Shown here one piece after another: positions 35,046 through 43,764 of a stretch of DNA of 64,000 nucleotides; the stretch's first letter is position 1; each line of letters opens with the position of its first letter. This DNA comes from Lentzea aerocolonigenes (GTDB lineage: Bacteria; Actinomycetota; Actinomycetes; Mycobacteriales; Pseudonocardiaceae), in NCBI RefSeq assembly GCF_000974445.1, contig NZ_BBOJ01000001.1, forward strand, positions 248,001 to 312,000. Reading direction: 5' to 3'. The notes under the pieces are model-generated. The model was not told the DNA's origin, did not search any database, and saw only the letters and a list, made by a program, of their open reading frames with translations. A program made the position numbers and the translations under genes.

Positions 35046-35160
35046 CGAGCCCCCAAAGCTTTGTATCAACCCCTCGGCACAATAACTCACACTCAGGTAG
35101 TACGGTGCGTCAACCCGTGGCGCGACGCGCAGAAGTTCGACCCGCACCTAACCTTGTCCG

Positions 35161-36336
35161 GTGCGGCGGTTCAGCCTGTGGATGAAGGCTCATCCGGCGT
35201 TCGGGGACTCCCTGATCGCCGGGCTTTTGCTGATCTTCGACATGGGCGTCGGCCTCAGCACAACAGACCGCGGAGTGTCGTTCTCCGCGTTCTTCGCCGT
35301 GACGCTGCTGATGCTCGGCCCCCTGCCGTTCCGCCGCTACCACCCGATGGGCACCAGTTACCTGATCCTCGCGGGCGGGTTCCTGCAGCTGTTCACGCAC
35401 GGCGGCGAGGCAGGCATCCCCGTCCGGATGTCCGACTTCGCGCTGGCCATCGCCCTCTACACCCTCGTCGCCTACATAGGCCGCAGGTCTGGCCTGATCT
35501 ACTCGGCCTGGCTCCTCGCGGGCACGCTGCTCTGGGCGATCTTCCAGGTGGGCGAGATCCAGGCCGTGTTCCTCGTGTTCATGGTCTTCGTGATCTTCGG
35601 CTTCAGCTGGGCCATGGGCGAGTTCGTAGGAGCCCGCCGCGCCTACCAGAGCGAGCTGGAACAACGCCTCAAGCTCCTGGAAACCGAACGCGACCAGCAA
35701 GCCAAGATCGCAGTGGGCGAGGAACGCTCCAGAATCGCCCGCGAACTCCACGACGTGGTCGCCCACGCGGTGAGCGTGATGATCGTCCACGCCGACGGCG
35801 CCGCCTACACCATCAGGTCCCAGCCAGAAGTGGCCGAGAACGCGGTCCGCACGATCGCCGAAACCGGCCGCCTCGCCCTGACCGAGATGCGCCGCCTCCT
35901 GGGCGTCCTGCGCAGCGAGGACGCAGAAACCCAGTGGGCTCCCCAACCAGACGCCCGAGGGGTCGTCGAACTGGCGGAGAACACCAGAGCAGCAGGCGTC
36001 CCGGTCCGTCTGGAGATCAGCGGCGACGTGGACGACCTCCCAGCAGGCGTGGGCCTGAGCATCTACCGGATAGTGCAGGAAGCACTGACCAACACCATCA
36101 AGCACGCCGGAGCCGGCACCACAGCGATGGTCAAACTGGCCCGCACACCGGAAGAACTCCGTCTGGAAGTAACCGACAACGGCTTCGGCACACCACACGA
36201 CGTGGTGAAAATCTCCGGCGGCAACGGCCTGATCGGCATGAGGGAAAGGGCAGCGGTCCTGGGAGGAGAGTTCGAGGCGGGCCCCAACCCAGGCGGTGGC
36301 TGGCGTGTCCGCGCGATCTTCCCCCTGGCCGCATAG
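35161..36336 (+). CDS. Sensor histidine kinase (NarL/DesK class)
   Basis: 391 residues. Five or six membrane helices in the first 165 residues, then a coiled-coil linker, a HisKA_3 dimerisation box with phospho-acceptor His in RELHDVVAHAVS (about 200), and an HATPase_c domain (QEALTNTIKHAG, DNGFGTP, GNGLIGMRERA). GTG start with TAACCT 6 nt upstream, so the transcript is probably leaderless. Partner of the response regulator that starts 9 bp later. Confidence 0.93.
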   Translation: MRRFSLWMKAHPAFGDSLIAGLLLIFDMGVGLSTTDRGVSFSAFFAVTLLMLGPLPFRRYHPMGTSYLILAGGFLQLFTHGGEAGIPVRMSDFALAIALYTLVAYIGRRSGLIYSAWLLAGTLLWAIFQVGEIQAVFLVFMVFVIFGFSWAMGEFVGARRAYQSELEQRLKLLETERDQQAKIAVGEERSRIARELHDVVAHAVSVMIVHADGAAYTIRSQPEVAENAVRTIAETGRLALTEMRRLLGVLRSEDAETQWAPQPDARGVVELAENTRAAGVPVRLEISGDVDDLPAGVGLSIYRIVQEALTNTIKHAGAGTTAMVKLARTPEELRLEVTDNGFGTPHDVVKISGGNGLIGMRERAAVLGGEFEAGPNPGGGWRVRAIFPLAA

Positions 36337-36345
36337 GGTGATCGA

Positions 36346-37002
36346 GTGATTCGGGTGCTGCTGGTCGACGACCAGGAACTCATGCGCATGGGCTTCCGCA
36401 TGGTGCTGGGAGCCCAAGAGGACATCGACGTCATCGGCGAAGCAGCCGACGGCCTCGACGCCGTTCAAATGGCAGACAAACTCCGCCCCGACGTAGTCCT
36501 GATGGACGTCCGCATGCCCGTCCTGGACGGCGTGGAAGCAACCAAACGCATCACCGAAGCCGACACGGCCAAGGTCCTCGTCATGACCACCTTCGACATG
36601 GACGAGTACGCCCTCTCGGCCCTGCGCAACGGCGCCAGCGGCTTCCTCCTGAAGGACACCCCACCGTCAGACCTGGTCTCAGCGCTGCGCGCGGTGGCTT
36701 CCGGCGACGCGGTCGTCTCGCCGTCGGTGACCAAGCGACTGCTGGGCCGCTTCCTGGGCGACGGCGGCGGCGAACTGCGCGACGCCACCGTCCTGGACGT
36801 CCTGACCGAACGCGAGCGAGAGGTGCTAGTGCTGATCGCGAAGGGCCTTTCGAACACAGAGATCGCCCGAAAGCTCTTCCTGTCCGAGGCAACGGTGAAG
36901 ACCCACGTCGGACGAATCCTGGCAAAGCTGGAACTGCGAGACCGCGTACAAGCAGTAGTACTCGCATACGAAACCGGCCTGGTCCGCCCAGGTGACGCCT
37001 GA
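36346..37002 (+). CDS. NarL/LuxR-type response regulator
   Basis: 218 residues. Receiver domain with VDDQE, phospho-acceptor Asp in VLMDVRMP (about 54) and K in LLKDTPP; C-terminal LuxR helix-turn-helix (LTEREREVLVLIAKGLSNTEIARKLFLSEATVKTHV, given only as the family pattern from about 148 on). GTG start. TAGGGT (36334-36339) lies 6 nt upstream and contains the TAG stop of the kinase gene, so a second, leaderless promoter may express the regulator alone. Confidence 0.94.
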   Translation: MIRVLLVDDQELMRMGFRMVLGAQEDIDVIGEAADGLDAVQMADKLRPDVVLMDVRMPVLDGVEATKRITEADTAKVLVMTTFDMDEYALSALRNGASGFLLKDTPPSDLVSALRAVASGDAVVSPSVTKRLLGRFLGDGGGELRDATVLDVLTEREREVLVLIAKGLSNTEIARKLFLSEATVKTHVGRILAKLELRDRVQAVVLAYETGLVRPGDA

Positions 37003-37103
37003 TCAACCCGATGCCGAAGGCGAGGCGACCGTCAGTGCCGAGGCCGAAGGCGAGCCGACGCGAGGCCGAAGGCGAGCAGTCCTTGCCCTAAACGCAAGGT
37101 TCC

Positions 37104-37245
37104 GGCGGTGTGGTCCCGTCACGAGTCGTGCCACAGCCCTTGTCGCGCCCGAGGGGAGAGGTCAAGTCGCGAAAAGCGTGCGACTTGACCTCTCCCCTCG
37201 GGTGTGACCAGCTCCTGGTACGGCTCGTGACGGGACCACACCGCC
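37104..37245. repeat. Nested perfect inverted repeat (double cruciform)
   Basis: Outer arms 37104-37125 and 37224-37245 are 22 bp and perfectly complementary. Inner arms 37148-37170 and 37180-37202 are 23 bp and perfectly complementary with a 9-nt loop. The parts between outer and inner arms match only partly. It sits in the 399-bp gap between convergent genes (37003-37401), which otherwise holds three copies of GCCGAAGGCGAG (37013, 37043, 37065). Could be a bidirectional terminator, but it is far larger than the others here. Confidence 0.9.
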
Positions 37246-37401
37246 CGAACCGCACCACCTACGCAACCGCAAGCCGCCGAAAGCAACCGGCGTGCCATCA
37301 ACCCGCAGACGGCGCTGGCCGGTCTTTGATCAGATTGGCGGGGTAAGGGCAGAGCCCCAATCTTGAAACCGGCACCGAACACGGCGACGCAACCACCACA
37401 A

Positions 37402-38322
37402 TCACCGATACGCCAACGGATCAGCCTCCACGACGACGCCGGCGATCCGAGGCTTCACGACGTCATCCCACCACCGCCCCCAGTCAGGCTGAGACCCGTC
37501 CAGGTCGGTAAACCCGTACTCCCTCTTCAACCGCCAAGAAGACAAACACTGCCCAGCAAACCGCCGCCGATCAGGATCCGCCGCCAGGTGGACAATCCCC
37601 CGCCCGAGATAGTGCGGCGTCTCAGACAACGCGTAGTCCGGCACCTTCTCGCACGCGTCCCGCCAATTGGCCTCAGTAACCCCGAACGTCTCCAACATCT
37701 GCTCAGACCGCAAAAACCCAGGCGTAGCAGCCACAGCAGTGACGTTCGGAACGTCACGAAGATCCTTCGCCAACACCTCCCCGAACCGCCGCACAGAGTT
37801 CTTCACAGCGTCATAGGCGAGGTTCACAAAATAGGCCTCGCCGTCCTCGCCATCAGTCACCTCAACGACAAGCCCGTCCGAGGACTGCACGACGAGAGGC
37901 ATCAACCGGTGCAGCGCAACGAGATGTGACTCGACCCCGTTCCGCCACATCCGCAACTGCCGCTCCAGGTCGTGCTCCCAGAACTTCCCCCACTCGACGA
38001 GGTTCTCCCCGCCCCAAGCGTTGTCCACAAAGATGTCGAGCCGATCGAGCCGCGCCACCAAAGCGTCCACATCGGACGGAACGGTGAAGTCGCACCGAAC
38101 CGCGATCCCCTTGCCCCCAGCGGCATCCACCAGTGAGGCAGTCTCTTCAATCGTCTCCGACCGCCCAACCGGCGACTGCTGAGCACGCGTAGTCCGCCCC
38201 GCAACGAACACCGTCGCCCCAGCCGCCCCCAACTCGACAGCGATCGCCCGCCCAGCCCCACGCGTGGCCCCGGTGACCACAGCGACCTTCCCGCTCAGAT
38301 CGGGCTCACTTCTTGGCGACAC
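37402..38322 (-). CDS. Short-chain dehydrogenase/reductase
   Basis: 306 residues, GTG start. NAD(P)-binding TGATRGAGRAIA (about 18-29) and the active-site YDAVKNS (YxxxK) are present; the usual Ser before it is in a VEVTDGEDG context, where Thr may substitute. The C-terminal 70 residues (RRRFAGQCLSSWRL, PDWGRWWDD) are longer than in classical SDRs. The start lies 17 bp inside the 3' end of the split-barrel gene, making a TetR / split-barrel / SDR operon. Substrate unknown. Confidence 0.88.
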   Translation of the reverse strand: MSPRSEPDLSGKVAVVTGATRGAGRAIAVELGAAGATVFVAGRTTRAQQSPVGRSETIEETASLVDAAGGKGIAVRCDFTVPSDVDALVARLDRLDIFVDNAWGGENLVEWGKFWEHDLERQLRMWRNGVESHLVALHRLMPLVVQSSDGLVVEVTDGEDGEAYFVNLAYDAVKNSVRRFGEVLAKDLRDVPNVTAVAATPGFLRSEQMLETFGVTEANWRDACEKVPDYALSETPHYLGRGIVHLAADPDRRRFAGQCLSSWRLKREYGFTDLDGSQPDWGRWWDDVVKPRIAGVVVEADPLAYR

Positions 38323-38785
38323 GCTTGGTTCCCCTTCCCTCGTGCCAGGACAGGACGACCATCTCGTCCCCTTCGACGGTCAGTTGCACGACCTCGGTGA
38401 CGTCGAACCGGAACAGGTCGAGCTCACCACCGTCCGGCATCCACCCGGTCCGGTCGTACAGGTCCTTCAGGTAGTCCGTCTTGTCGGCCCAGAACTCGGC
38501 AGTCCCGCTGATCTTCGCGTCCCCCGCCTCCGTGACCGACGCGGTGGTGCTCATGCAGTGCAACGCGAACCGCGGATCCCTCCGCAGGTCCCGCGACTTC
38601 AGCGAGTCGAGCATCATCCCCGCCCACAGCTCGCCGCGCGTGAAGTCCGGTTCCACACCGCTGATCCGCGGTGAGCCGTCCTTGCGCAGCGTCGCGATCA
38701 ACGCGTGCCGGTCCGCGGCGAACCTGCCCTGCACGAACGCGGCCATGTCCGGCTGTTCCGCCGCGAACTCCGCCCAGGTAGCCAT
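38306..38785 (-). CDS. Split-barrel FMN-binding (pyridoxamine oxidase-like) protein
   Basis: 159 residues from ATG 38785, sharing one base with the TetR stop (TGATG). The fold markers are LIATLRKDGSPRISGVEP near 30-47, LWAGMMLDSLKSRDLRRDPRFALHC (flavin-binding helix region) and a C-terminal strand set. Proteins of this group bind FMN, F420 or heme; which one is not evident. Between a TetR gene and an SDR, so probably part of an inducible redox or detoxification unit. Confidence 0.85.
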   Translation of the reverse strand: MATWAEFAAEQPDMAAFVQGRFAADRHALIATLRKDGSPRISGVEPDFTRGELWAGMMLDSLKSRDLRRDPRFALHCMSTTASVTEAGDAKISGTAEFWADKTDYLKDLYDRTGWMPDGGELDLFRFDVTEVVQLTVEGDEMVVLSWHEGRGTKRVAKK

Positions 38786-39312
38786 CAGCGCATCCCCTTC
38801 AGCACCAGATCGATGTCCTCCGTCATGCGTTTCACCAGCTCGCCCCGCGGCCGGACCGACCAGTCCATCGCGGTCCCGTACACCAGCGCGGCGAGGACGC
38901 GGGCCGCGTTCGGCGGCAGGTCCTCCGCCGCGCACAGGGTCTCGAGCTCCGACTCCAGCACCGCGTAGTGCCTGGCGAGCAACGCGCGCAGTTCCGGGTC
39001 GATCAGGTCGACCCCGAGTTGTGCCAGGTTGTTGGTCGCCACCACCGGATCCGCCAGCCGGTCGAACCACGTCAACAGCGCGTCGCGGACGGTGCCGGCC
39101 TCGCGCATCCGGCGCGTGACCTCTTCCGTGCCCGCTCTCGTCAACGCTTGCAGCAGCCCGCTCTTGGAACCGAACCGCTTCGCCACCGCCCCCACGGACA
39201 CCCCCGCCTCCGCCGCCACGTCCGCGACGGTGAACTCGGGTCCGCGCCGGTCGATGACCGCGGCCACGGCGGCCAGGATCCGTTCGTCGGTGATCGTGCG
39301 AGGTCGTGCCAC
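38785..39312 (-). CDS. TetR-family transcriptional regulator
   Basis: 175 residues from GTG 39312. Helix-turn-helix at about 10-50 (FTVADVAAEAGVSVGAVAKRFGSKSGLLQAL), then an all-helical ligand domain. The palindrome TTAGTGAA-N6-TTCACTAA lies 5 bp upstream at 39317-39338, so the gene is very likely autorepressed and may also repress the divergent HAD gene. First gene of a three-gene minus-strand operon. Confidence 0.92.
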   Translation of the reverse strand: MARPRTITDERILAAVAAVIDRRGPEFTVADVAAEAGVSVGAVAKRFGSKSGLLQALTRAGTEEVTRRMREAGTVRDALLTWFDRLADPVVATNNLAQLGVDLIDPELRALLARHYAVLESELETLCAAEDLPPNAARVLAALVYGTAMDWSVRPRGELVKRMTEDIDLVLKGMR

Positions 39313-39316
39313 GTCA

Positions 39317-39338
39317 TTAGTGAACCACAATTCACTAA
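39317..39338. promoter_or_regulatory. TetR operator palindrome
   Basis: Perfect arms TTAGTGAA (39317-39324) and TTCACTAA (39331-39338) with a 6-bp spacer lie between the TetR start (39312) and the -10 box TAGGGT (39347-39352) of the HAD gene. Confidence 0.8.
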
Positions 39339-39359
39339 CCTTCGCATAGGGTCGTGCCA

Positions 39360-40148
39360 GTGAACTGGAGACCGCGCCTGGTCGCGTTGGACATCGACGG
39401 AACCCTGACCCCTGTCGGCTCGAACGACATCGCACCCGCCGTGAAAGCGGCGATCACGCGCGTGACGGAACACGGCTCGCACGTCGTGCTGTGCACCGGC
39501 CGCAGCCTGATCGGCACGACCCCGATCGCCGCGCAGCTGCCCGCCACGTTCGCCGTGTGCTCGAACGGCGCCGTGTGGTGGGACCCGGTGAAGAACGAGG
39601 TCACCAAGCGCACGACGTTCGATCCCGGCCCGACGGTCAAGACGTTGCAGGCGCTGCTGCCCGGCGCCGTGTTCGCGGTCGAGCAGACCGGTGTCGGCAA
39701 CCTCTCGCTCGGCGACTTCCTGCCCGGCGACCTGTGGGGCGTGACGAGCAGTGCGACGTTCGACGAGATCGCCGCGACCCCGACGCCGCGGCTCGTCATG
39801 CGCTGGCTCGACCGCACGCCCGCCGAGCTGTCGTTCGCGGTCAAGGACCTGGAGCTGCCCGGCATCGAGTGGTCCGTCGACCACACCGAGGCGTGGCTGA
39901 CCGCGGTGCCGCAGAACGTCACGAAGGGCTCAGCGCTCGACGAGCTCACGCGGGAGCTCGGCATCGGCGCGGAGGACGCGCTCGCGATCGGCGACGGGTC
40001 CAACGACGTCGAGATGCTGAAGTGGGCGGGTCTGGGCATCGCGATGGGGCAGGCGCCCGCGCACGTCCAGTCGGAGGCGGACTCGGTCGCGCCCACCGTG
40101 CTGGAGGACGGTGCGGCACAGGTGCTGGAGCGGTTCTTCCCCTCTTAG
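39360..40148 (+). CDS. HAD-superfamily (Cof-type) phosphatase
   Basis: 262 residues. Motif [13 protein letters not shown] (nucleophile Asp and acid Asp), motif II in VLCTGRS, and motifs III/IV in [13 protein letters not shown] and [12 protein letters not shown]. The large C2-type cap lies between, as in Cof/YidA sugar-phosphate phosphatases. I choose GTG 39360 over GTG 39354 because TAGGGT (39347-39352) lies 7 nt before it, the spacing found at other leaderless starts here. Its stop overlaps that of the convergent LysR gene. Confidence 0.9.
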   Translation: MNWRPRLVALDIDGTLTPVGSNDIAPAVKAAITRVTEHGSHVVLCTGRSLIGTTPIAAQLPATFAVCSNGAVWWDPVKNEVTKRTTFDPGPTVKTLQALLPGAVFAVEQTGVGNLSLGDFLPGDLWGVTSSATFDEIAATPTPRLVMRWLDRTPAELSFAVKDLELPGIEWSVDHTEAWLTAVPQNVTKGSALDELTRELGIGAEDALAIGDGSNDVEMLKWAGLGIAMGQAPAHVQSEADSVAPTVLEDGAAQVLERFFPS

Positions 40149-41011
40149 ACGCAGGCCTGGATCGTCTCGCGGAGCCAGCGCTGCGCCGGGTCGGCGTCGA
40201 GGCGCGCGTGCCAGCGCATCCGGATCTCGACCTCCGGCAGCTCTGCCCTGATCGGGAACCAGCGCAGACTCGCCGGGTACTGCTCGGCGAGGCGTTGCGG
40301 GATCAGGCCGACGTGGTCGCTCGACGCCACCAGCTGGGCAGCGGCCGAGAAGAAGGGGACGACCGCGGCGACGTGTCGTTGCAGGCCGGCGGCTTGCAGC
40401 GCCACGTCCAGCGGTCCGCGCACCCGGCCTCGGCGCGACGCCGAGACGTGCGGGTACCGGCAGAGCTGCTTGAGCGTCGGGCGGTTCGGCAACGGGCTGT
40501 CCGCGCGGACGATGCCGACCAGCCGCTCGGAGAACAGCACGACGGACCTGATGTCGGCCTCCGTGTCGTGACCGGCGCCGATGTCGAGGTCGACCGACCC
40601 GTCCCGCAACGCCTCCACGCTCTCTTCGCCCTCGGCCACGAACCGCAGCACCACGCCGGGTGCCTGCGCGGCCACCGCGGTGACCAGCGGCGTCACCACG
40701 CCGTCGCTCACCCTGATCGTGAACGTCCGCCGGAGTTGTGCGGGGTCCAGCTCGGCGGCGTTGACCAACGCCGCGGCCTCGTCCAGCAGCGAACGGACTC
40801 GCGGCGCGATGCGGAGCGCGAACGGCGTCGGCACCATCCCCCGTCCCGCGCGGACCAGGACCGGGTCGCCCATCGCTCGTCGCAACCGCGCGAGCGCCCT
40901 GCTGGTCGCCGGGATGGACAGGTGCAACCGCTCGGCCGCCGCCGTGACGCTGGAGTCCTGCAGCAGGGCGTCGAACACGCGCAGCAGGTTCAGATCGAGC
41001 TGATCAGGCAC
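40145..41011 (-). CDS. LysR-family transcriptional regulator
   Basis: 288 residues. N-terminal winged helix ([27 protein letters not shown], residues about 5-31), recognition helix in [14 protein letters not shown], then a type-2 periplasmic-binding-like effector domain. GTG 41011 with TACGAT exactly 6 nt upstream on the minus strand, so leaderless. Divergent from the darcynin-like gene; the inverted repeat between them (41025-41049) is the likely binding site. Confidence 0.93.
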   Translation of the reverse strand: MPDQLDLNLLRVFDALLQDSSVTAAAERLHLSIPATSRALARLRRAMGDPVLVRAGRGMVPTPFALRIAPRVRSLLDEAAALVNAAELDPAQLRRTFTIRVSDGVVTPLVTAVAAQAPGVVLRFVAEGEESVEALRDGSVDLDIGAGHDTEADIRSVVLFSERLVGIVRADSPLPNRPTLKQLCRYPHVSASRRGRVRGPLDVALQAAGLQRHVAAVVPFFSAAAQLVASSDHVGLIPQRLAEQYPASLRWFPIRAELPEVEIRMRWHARLDADPAQRWLRETIQACV

Positions 41012-41024
41012 CTTTGCATCGTAG

Positions 41025-41049
41025 GCAACTCTGCCTTGCAAAAGTTGCG
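41025..41049. promoter_or_regulatory. LysR-type binding site
   Basis: GCAACT (41025-41030) and AGTTGC (41044-41049), perfect arms 13 bp apart, lie between divergent LysR and darcynin-like genes, the usual place for a LysR box. Confidence 0.6.
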
Positions 41050-41086
41050 TCGCACGAAACAGTCGCGGCCTTTTAGCGTCCCCACC

Positions 41087-41437
41087 ATGACTTTCGAAAC
41101 GAAGCTGACCGCGTTCATGCTCATCAAGGCCACCCCGAAGTGGCTGTCCCTCACCGTCCCGCAGCGGTTCGAGGCGTTCGAGACCGAGATCCTGCCGGTG
41201 CTGCGGGAAAAGGTCGACGGCGTGCGATCGCGCTTCTACGACACGGAGTTCTACTCGGTGCGCGTGAGCGACATCTGGGTGTGGGAGGCGCGCGACCACG
41301 AGTCGTACGAGCGGCTCGTGGACGCGCTGCGGGAAACGCCGTTCTGGGACAACTACTTCGAGGTGGTCGACCTGCTGATCGGTGTCGAGGACGCGTACGC
41401 GAAGAACAACGACCGCGAGCCCGTCGCCACCTTCTAG
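41087..41437 (+). CDS. Darcynin-like small protein
   Basis: 116 residues from the ATG of [15 protein letters not shown]. Resembles the darcynin family, small alpha/beta proteins of the dimeric ferredoxin-like type: [19 protein letters not shown] and [19 protein letters not shown]. Function unknown; members often lie next to LysR regulators, as here, so expression is probably controlled by the divergent regulator. The stop overlaps the convergent F420-type gene. Confidence 0.75.
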   Translation: MTFETKLTAFMLIKATPKWLSLTVPQRFEAFETEILPVLREKVDGVRSRFYDTEFYSVRVSDIWVWEARDHESYERLVDALRETPFWDNYFEVVDLLIGVEDAYAKNNDREPVATF

Positions 41438-41877
41438 TCGGACACGTTCGTCTTCGCGACGATCTTGTCGATCTTGACCCGGACCACCATCTCGCCGGGC
41501 ACGCCGTTGCGTTCGGCGTAGTGGTCGGCCTGGTCGGCGCCCATGTAGCGGGCGGCGGTGCGACCGGCCCAGTACTTGAGCTGCTCCGGGTCCTCGTCCA
41601 CCTGCGCGCGGCCGGTGATGGTCACGAAGTTGAACGGCGGCGTCTCGTCGTCGAAGCACAGGGCCACCCGGCCGTCGCGCAGGATCGACTTGCCCTTGAT
41701 CGTCTCGCGCGAGGTCAGGAAGACGAGATCAGGACCGTCGAGGTCCACCCACACCGGTGCGACGTGCGGCGAGCCGTCCTTGCGGGTGACGGCGAGTTTT
41801 CCGGTGCGCGCGGGCGTGGCGAGGACGAACTCGCGCCACCAGCCTTCGGGAGCTTCCGTGTATCCCATGCGGCTCAT
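41434..41877 (-). CDS. PPOX-class F420-dependent enzyme
   Basis: 147 residues. Split-barrel protein with [47 protein letters not shown] and VTITGRAQV, the signature order of actinobacterial F420H2-dependent reductases. Family members reduce quinones, biliverdin or xenobiotics; the substrate cannot be named. ATG 41877; the divergent ABC operon begins about 120 bp away. Confidence 0.87.
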   Translation of the reverse strand: MSRMGYTEAPEGWWREFVLATPARTGKLAVTRKDGSPHVAPVWVDLDGPDLVFLTSRETIKGKSILRDGRVALCFDDETPPFNFVTITGRAQVDEDPEQLKYWAGRTAARYMGADQADHYAERNGVPGEMVVRVKIDKIVAKTNVSD

Positions 41878-41998
41878 TCAACTACGACGGAGGTAGCACC
41901 ACAGAACAACGGAAGTTGACGGGTTCGCAGACCGCAGAGCGATGTGCCCGACCCCCTCGGAGCAGGACAGTTGTCGCACCACCGAGAGGGGAAAGCTG

Positions 41999-42910
41999 AT
42001 GATCGAGGCGATCGGCCTCACCAAGAGATACGGCAGGACGGTCGCGGTCGACGACCTGTCGTTCACCGTCCAACCTGGACGGGTGACCGGATTCCTCGGT
42101 CCCAACGGCGCAGGCAAGTCCACCACCATGCGGATGATCCTGGGGCTCGACCGTCCGACGGCAGGCCGCGTGCTGATCGACGGCAAGCCCTACACCGAGC
42201 TCGACCGTCCACTGCGGACGGTCGGTGCGCTCCTCGACGCGAAGTGGGTGCACCCCAACCGTTCCGCCCGCGCACACCTGCGCTGGCTCGCCAAGTCCAA
42301 CGGACTGCCGGATAACCGCGTGGACGCGGTGCTCGACGCCGTCGGCCTCACGCAGGTCGCGGGCAAGAACGCGGGCGGATTCTCGCTCGGCATGTCGCAG
42401 CGGCTGGGGATCGCCGCGGCACTGCTCGGCGACCCGAAGGTGCTGCTGTTCGACGAGCCGGTCAACGGCCTGGACCCGGAGGGCATCCTCTGGATCCGCA
42501 CGTTCATGCAGAACCTCGCCGCGGAGGGCCGCACGGTCCTGGTGTCGAGCCACCTGCTGTCGGAGATGGCGCTGACGGCGAGCGAGCTCATCGTGATCGG
42601 CAGGGGGAAGCTGATCACCCAGAGCAGCACGGCGGAGTTCATCGACCGCTCAACGGGTAACTCGGTTCTCGTGCGCAGTCCACACCTGTTCAAGCTCGGC
42701 CCGCTGCTCGTCGACAAGGGCTTCACGGTTCGTGACGGCGACGACGGCGCGTTGTCCGTATCGGGTGCCACGAGTGACCAGATCGGTGACATCGCGGCAG
42801 CGAACGGTGTCGTCCTGCACGAGCTCAGTCCGCAGCGCGGTTCGCTCGAAGAGGCGTTCATGCAGCTGACCGGCGATGCTGTCGAGTACCACGCAGAGAT
42901 CGGGAAGTGA
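41999..42910 (+). CDS. ABC transporter ATPase (bacitracin/multidrug type)
   Basis: 303 residues from ATG 41999, ribosome site GAGAGGGGA. Walker A GPNGAGKST (about 38-46), signature SLGMSQRLGIA (LSGGQ variant), Walker B VLLFDEPVNGLDPEG and switch His in SSHLLSEM. The C-terminal 80 residues are the extension of the BcrA/daunorubicin-type group. Overlaps the permease gene by 4 bp, so the two form a two-gene exporter. Strikingly similar to the ATPase at 43765. Confidence 0.93.
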   Translation: MIEAIGLTKRYGRTVAVDDLSFTVQPGRVTGFLGPNGAGKSTTMRMILGLDRPTAGRVLIDGKPYTELDRPLRTVGALLDAKWVHPNRSARAHLRWLAKSNGLPDNRVDAVLDAVGLTQVAGKNAGGFSLGMSQRLGIAAALLGDPKVLLFDEPVNGLDPEGILWIRTFMQNLAAEGRTVLVSSHLLSEMALTASELIVIGRGKLITQSSTAEFIDRSTGNSVLVRSPHLFKLGPLLVDKGFTVRDGDDGALSVSGATSDQIGDIAAANGVVLHELSPQRGSLEEAFMQLTGDAVEYHAEIGK

Positions 42911-43671
42911 GTGCGATGACCCTGTTGGCAGTTGAGAGAATCAAGCTCTTCTCGACCCGTTCGCCCTACTGGTGCACGGCGCTCGCCCTGGTCCTGGGTG
43001 TCGGTCTCACCGCGATCATCACGGGGACGTCGGAGAAGGGCCAGATGTCCATCGGCCTGACGCAGCTCGGCAGCAGCCAGCTCGCACTCGCCGTCGTGCT
43101 GGTGATGTCGGCGCTCGCGGTCACCACCGAGTACCGCTTCAACACGATCCGCGCCACGTTCCTCGCGGTGCCGGGCCGGACGTCCGCGCTCATCGCCAAG
43201 ACCGTCGTGGTGGCGTTCATCGCCGGTGTCCTCGGCGAGATCATCGCGTTCGGTTCGTGGGGCCTCGCCAAGGTGATGTCCCCGACCTCCGACCTCGCGA
43301 TCAACACGGGCGCCGAGTGGCGGCACGTCGCGGGCGTCGGGCTGCTGTACGCGGTCGGCGCGGTCCTGGCGATCGCGGTGGGCATCCTGGTCCGCCAGAC
43401 CGCCGGTGCCGTGGCGATCCTGCTCGTGTGGAACATGCTGCTGGAAGGCCTGATCGGGATCATCCCGAAGGTCGGCATCAAGATCCAGGCGTGGCTGCCG
43501 TTCCAGAACGCCAACCACTTCCTCGCCCTCGGCGGTGGCAACGCGGCCGACCAGCCGGGAGCGGGCATCGACTTCAAGCTGAGCCAGTGGGGATCGCTGG
43601 CCTACTTCGCCGGCATCGCGGTCGCACTGCTGGTGGTCGCGCTGGTCGTCGCCAAGCGCCGGGACGCGTGA
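42907..43671 (+). CDS. ABC-2 type permease
   Basis: 254 residues, GTG overlapping the ATPase stop (GTGA). Six hydrophobic helices (near 22-39, 55-77, 92-116, 142-163, 170-188 and 230-248). The linker TTEYRFNTIRATFLAVPGR between helices 2 and 3 is the conserved coupling region of this ABC-2 group. Substrate unknown. Followed by a strong terminator (43695-43735). Confidence 0.9.
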   Translation: MSAMTLLAVERIKLFSTRSPYWCTALALVLGVGLTAIITGTSEKGQMSIGLTQLGSSQLALAVVLVMSALAVTTEYRFNTIRATFLAVPGRTSALIAKTVVVAFIAGVLGEIIAFGSWGLAKVMSPTSDLAINTGAEWRHVAGVGLLYAVGAVLAIAVGILVRQTAGAVAILLVWNMLLEGLIGIIPKVGIKIQAWLPFQNANHFLALGGGNAADQPGAGIDFKLSQWGSLAYFAGIAVALLVVALVVAKRRDA

Positions 43672-43694
43672 CCGGTCCGGGAAAAAAGGGGGAG

Positions 43695-43735
43695 CGGGAC
43701 GCAGGTCATCCATCGGGGGGATGACCTGCGTCCCG
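43695..43735 (+). terminator. Terminator between the ABC permease and the second ATPase
   Basis: Perfect 16-bp arms (43695-43710 and 43720-43735) around a G-rich 9-nt loop, 23 bp past the permease stop. Confidence 0.85.
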
Positions 43736-43764
43736 GTCGGTTCTTCTAGCGAACGGGAGAGGCC

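Noticed and set aside
37013..37076. Three copies of GCCGAAGGCGAG after the response regulator
   Set aside because: Short and irregularly spaced (30 and 22 bp); noted with the inverted repeat but not enough to define a repeat family or CRISPR.
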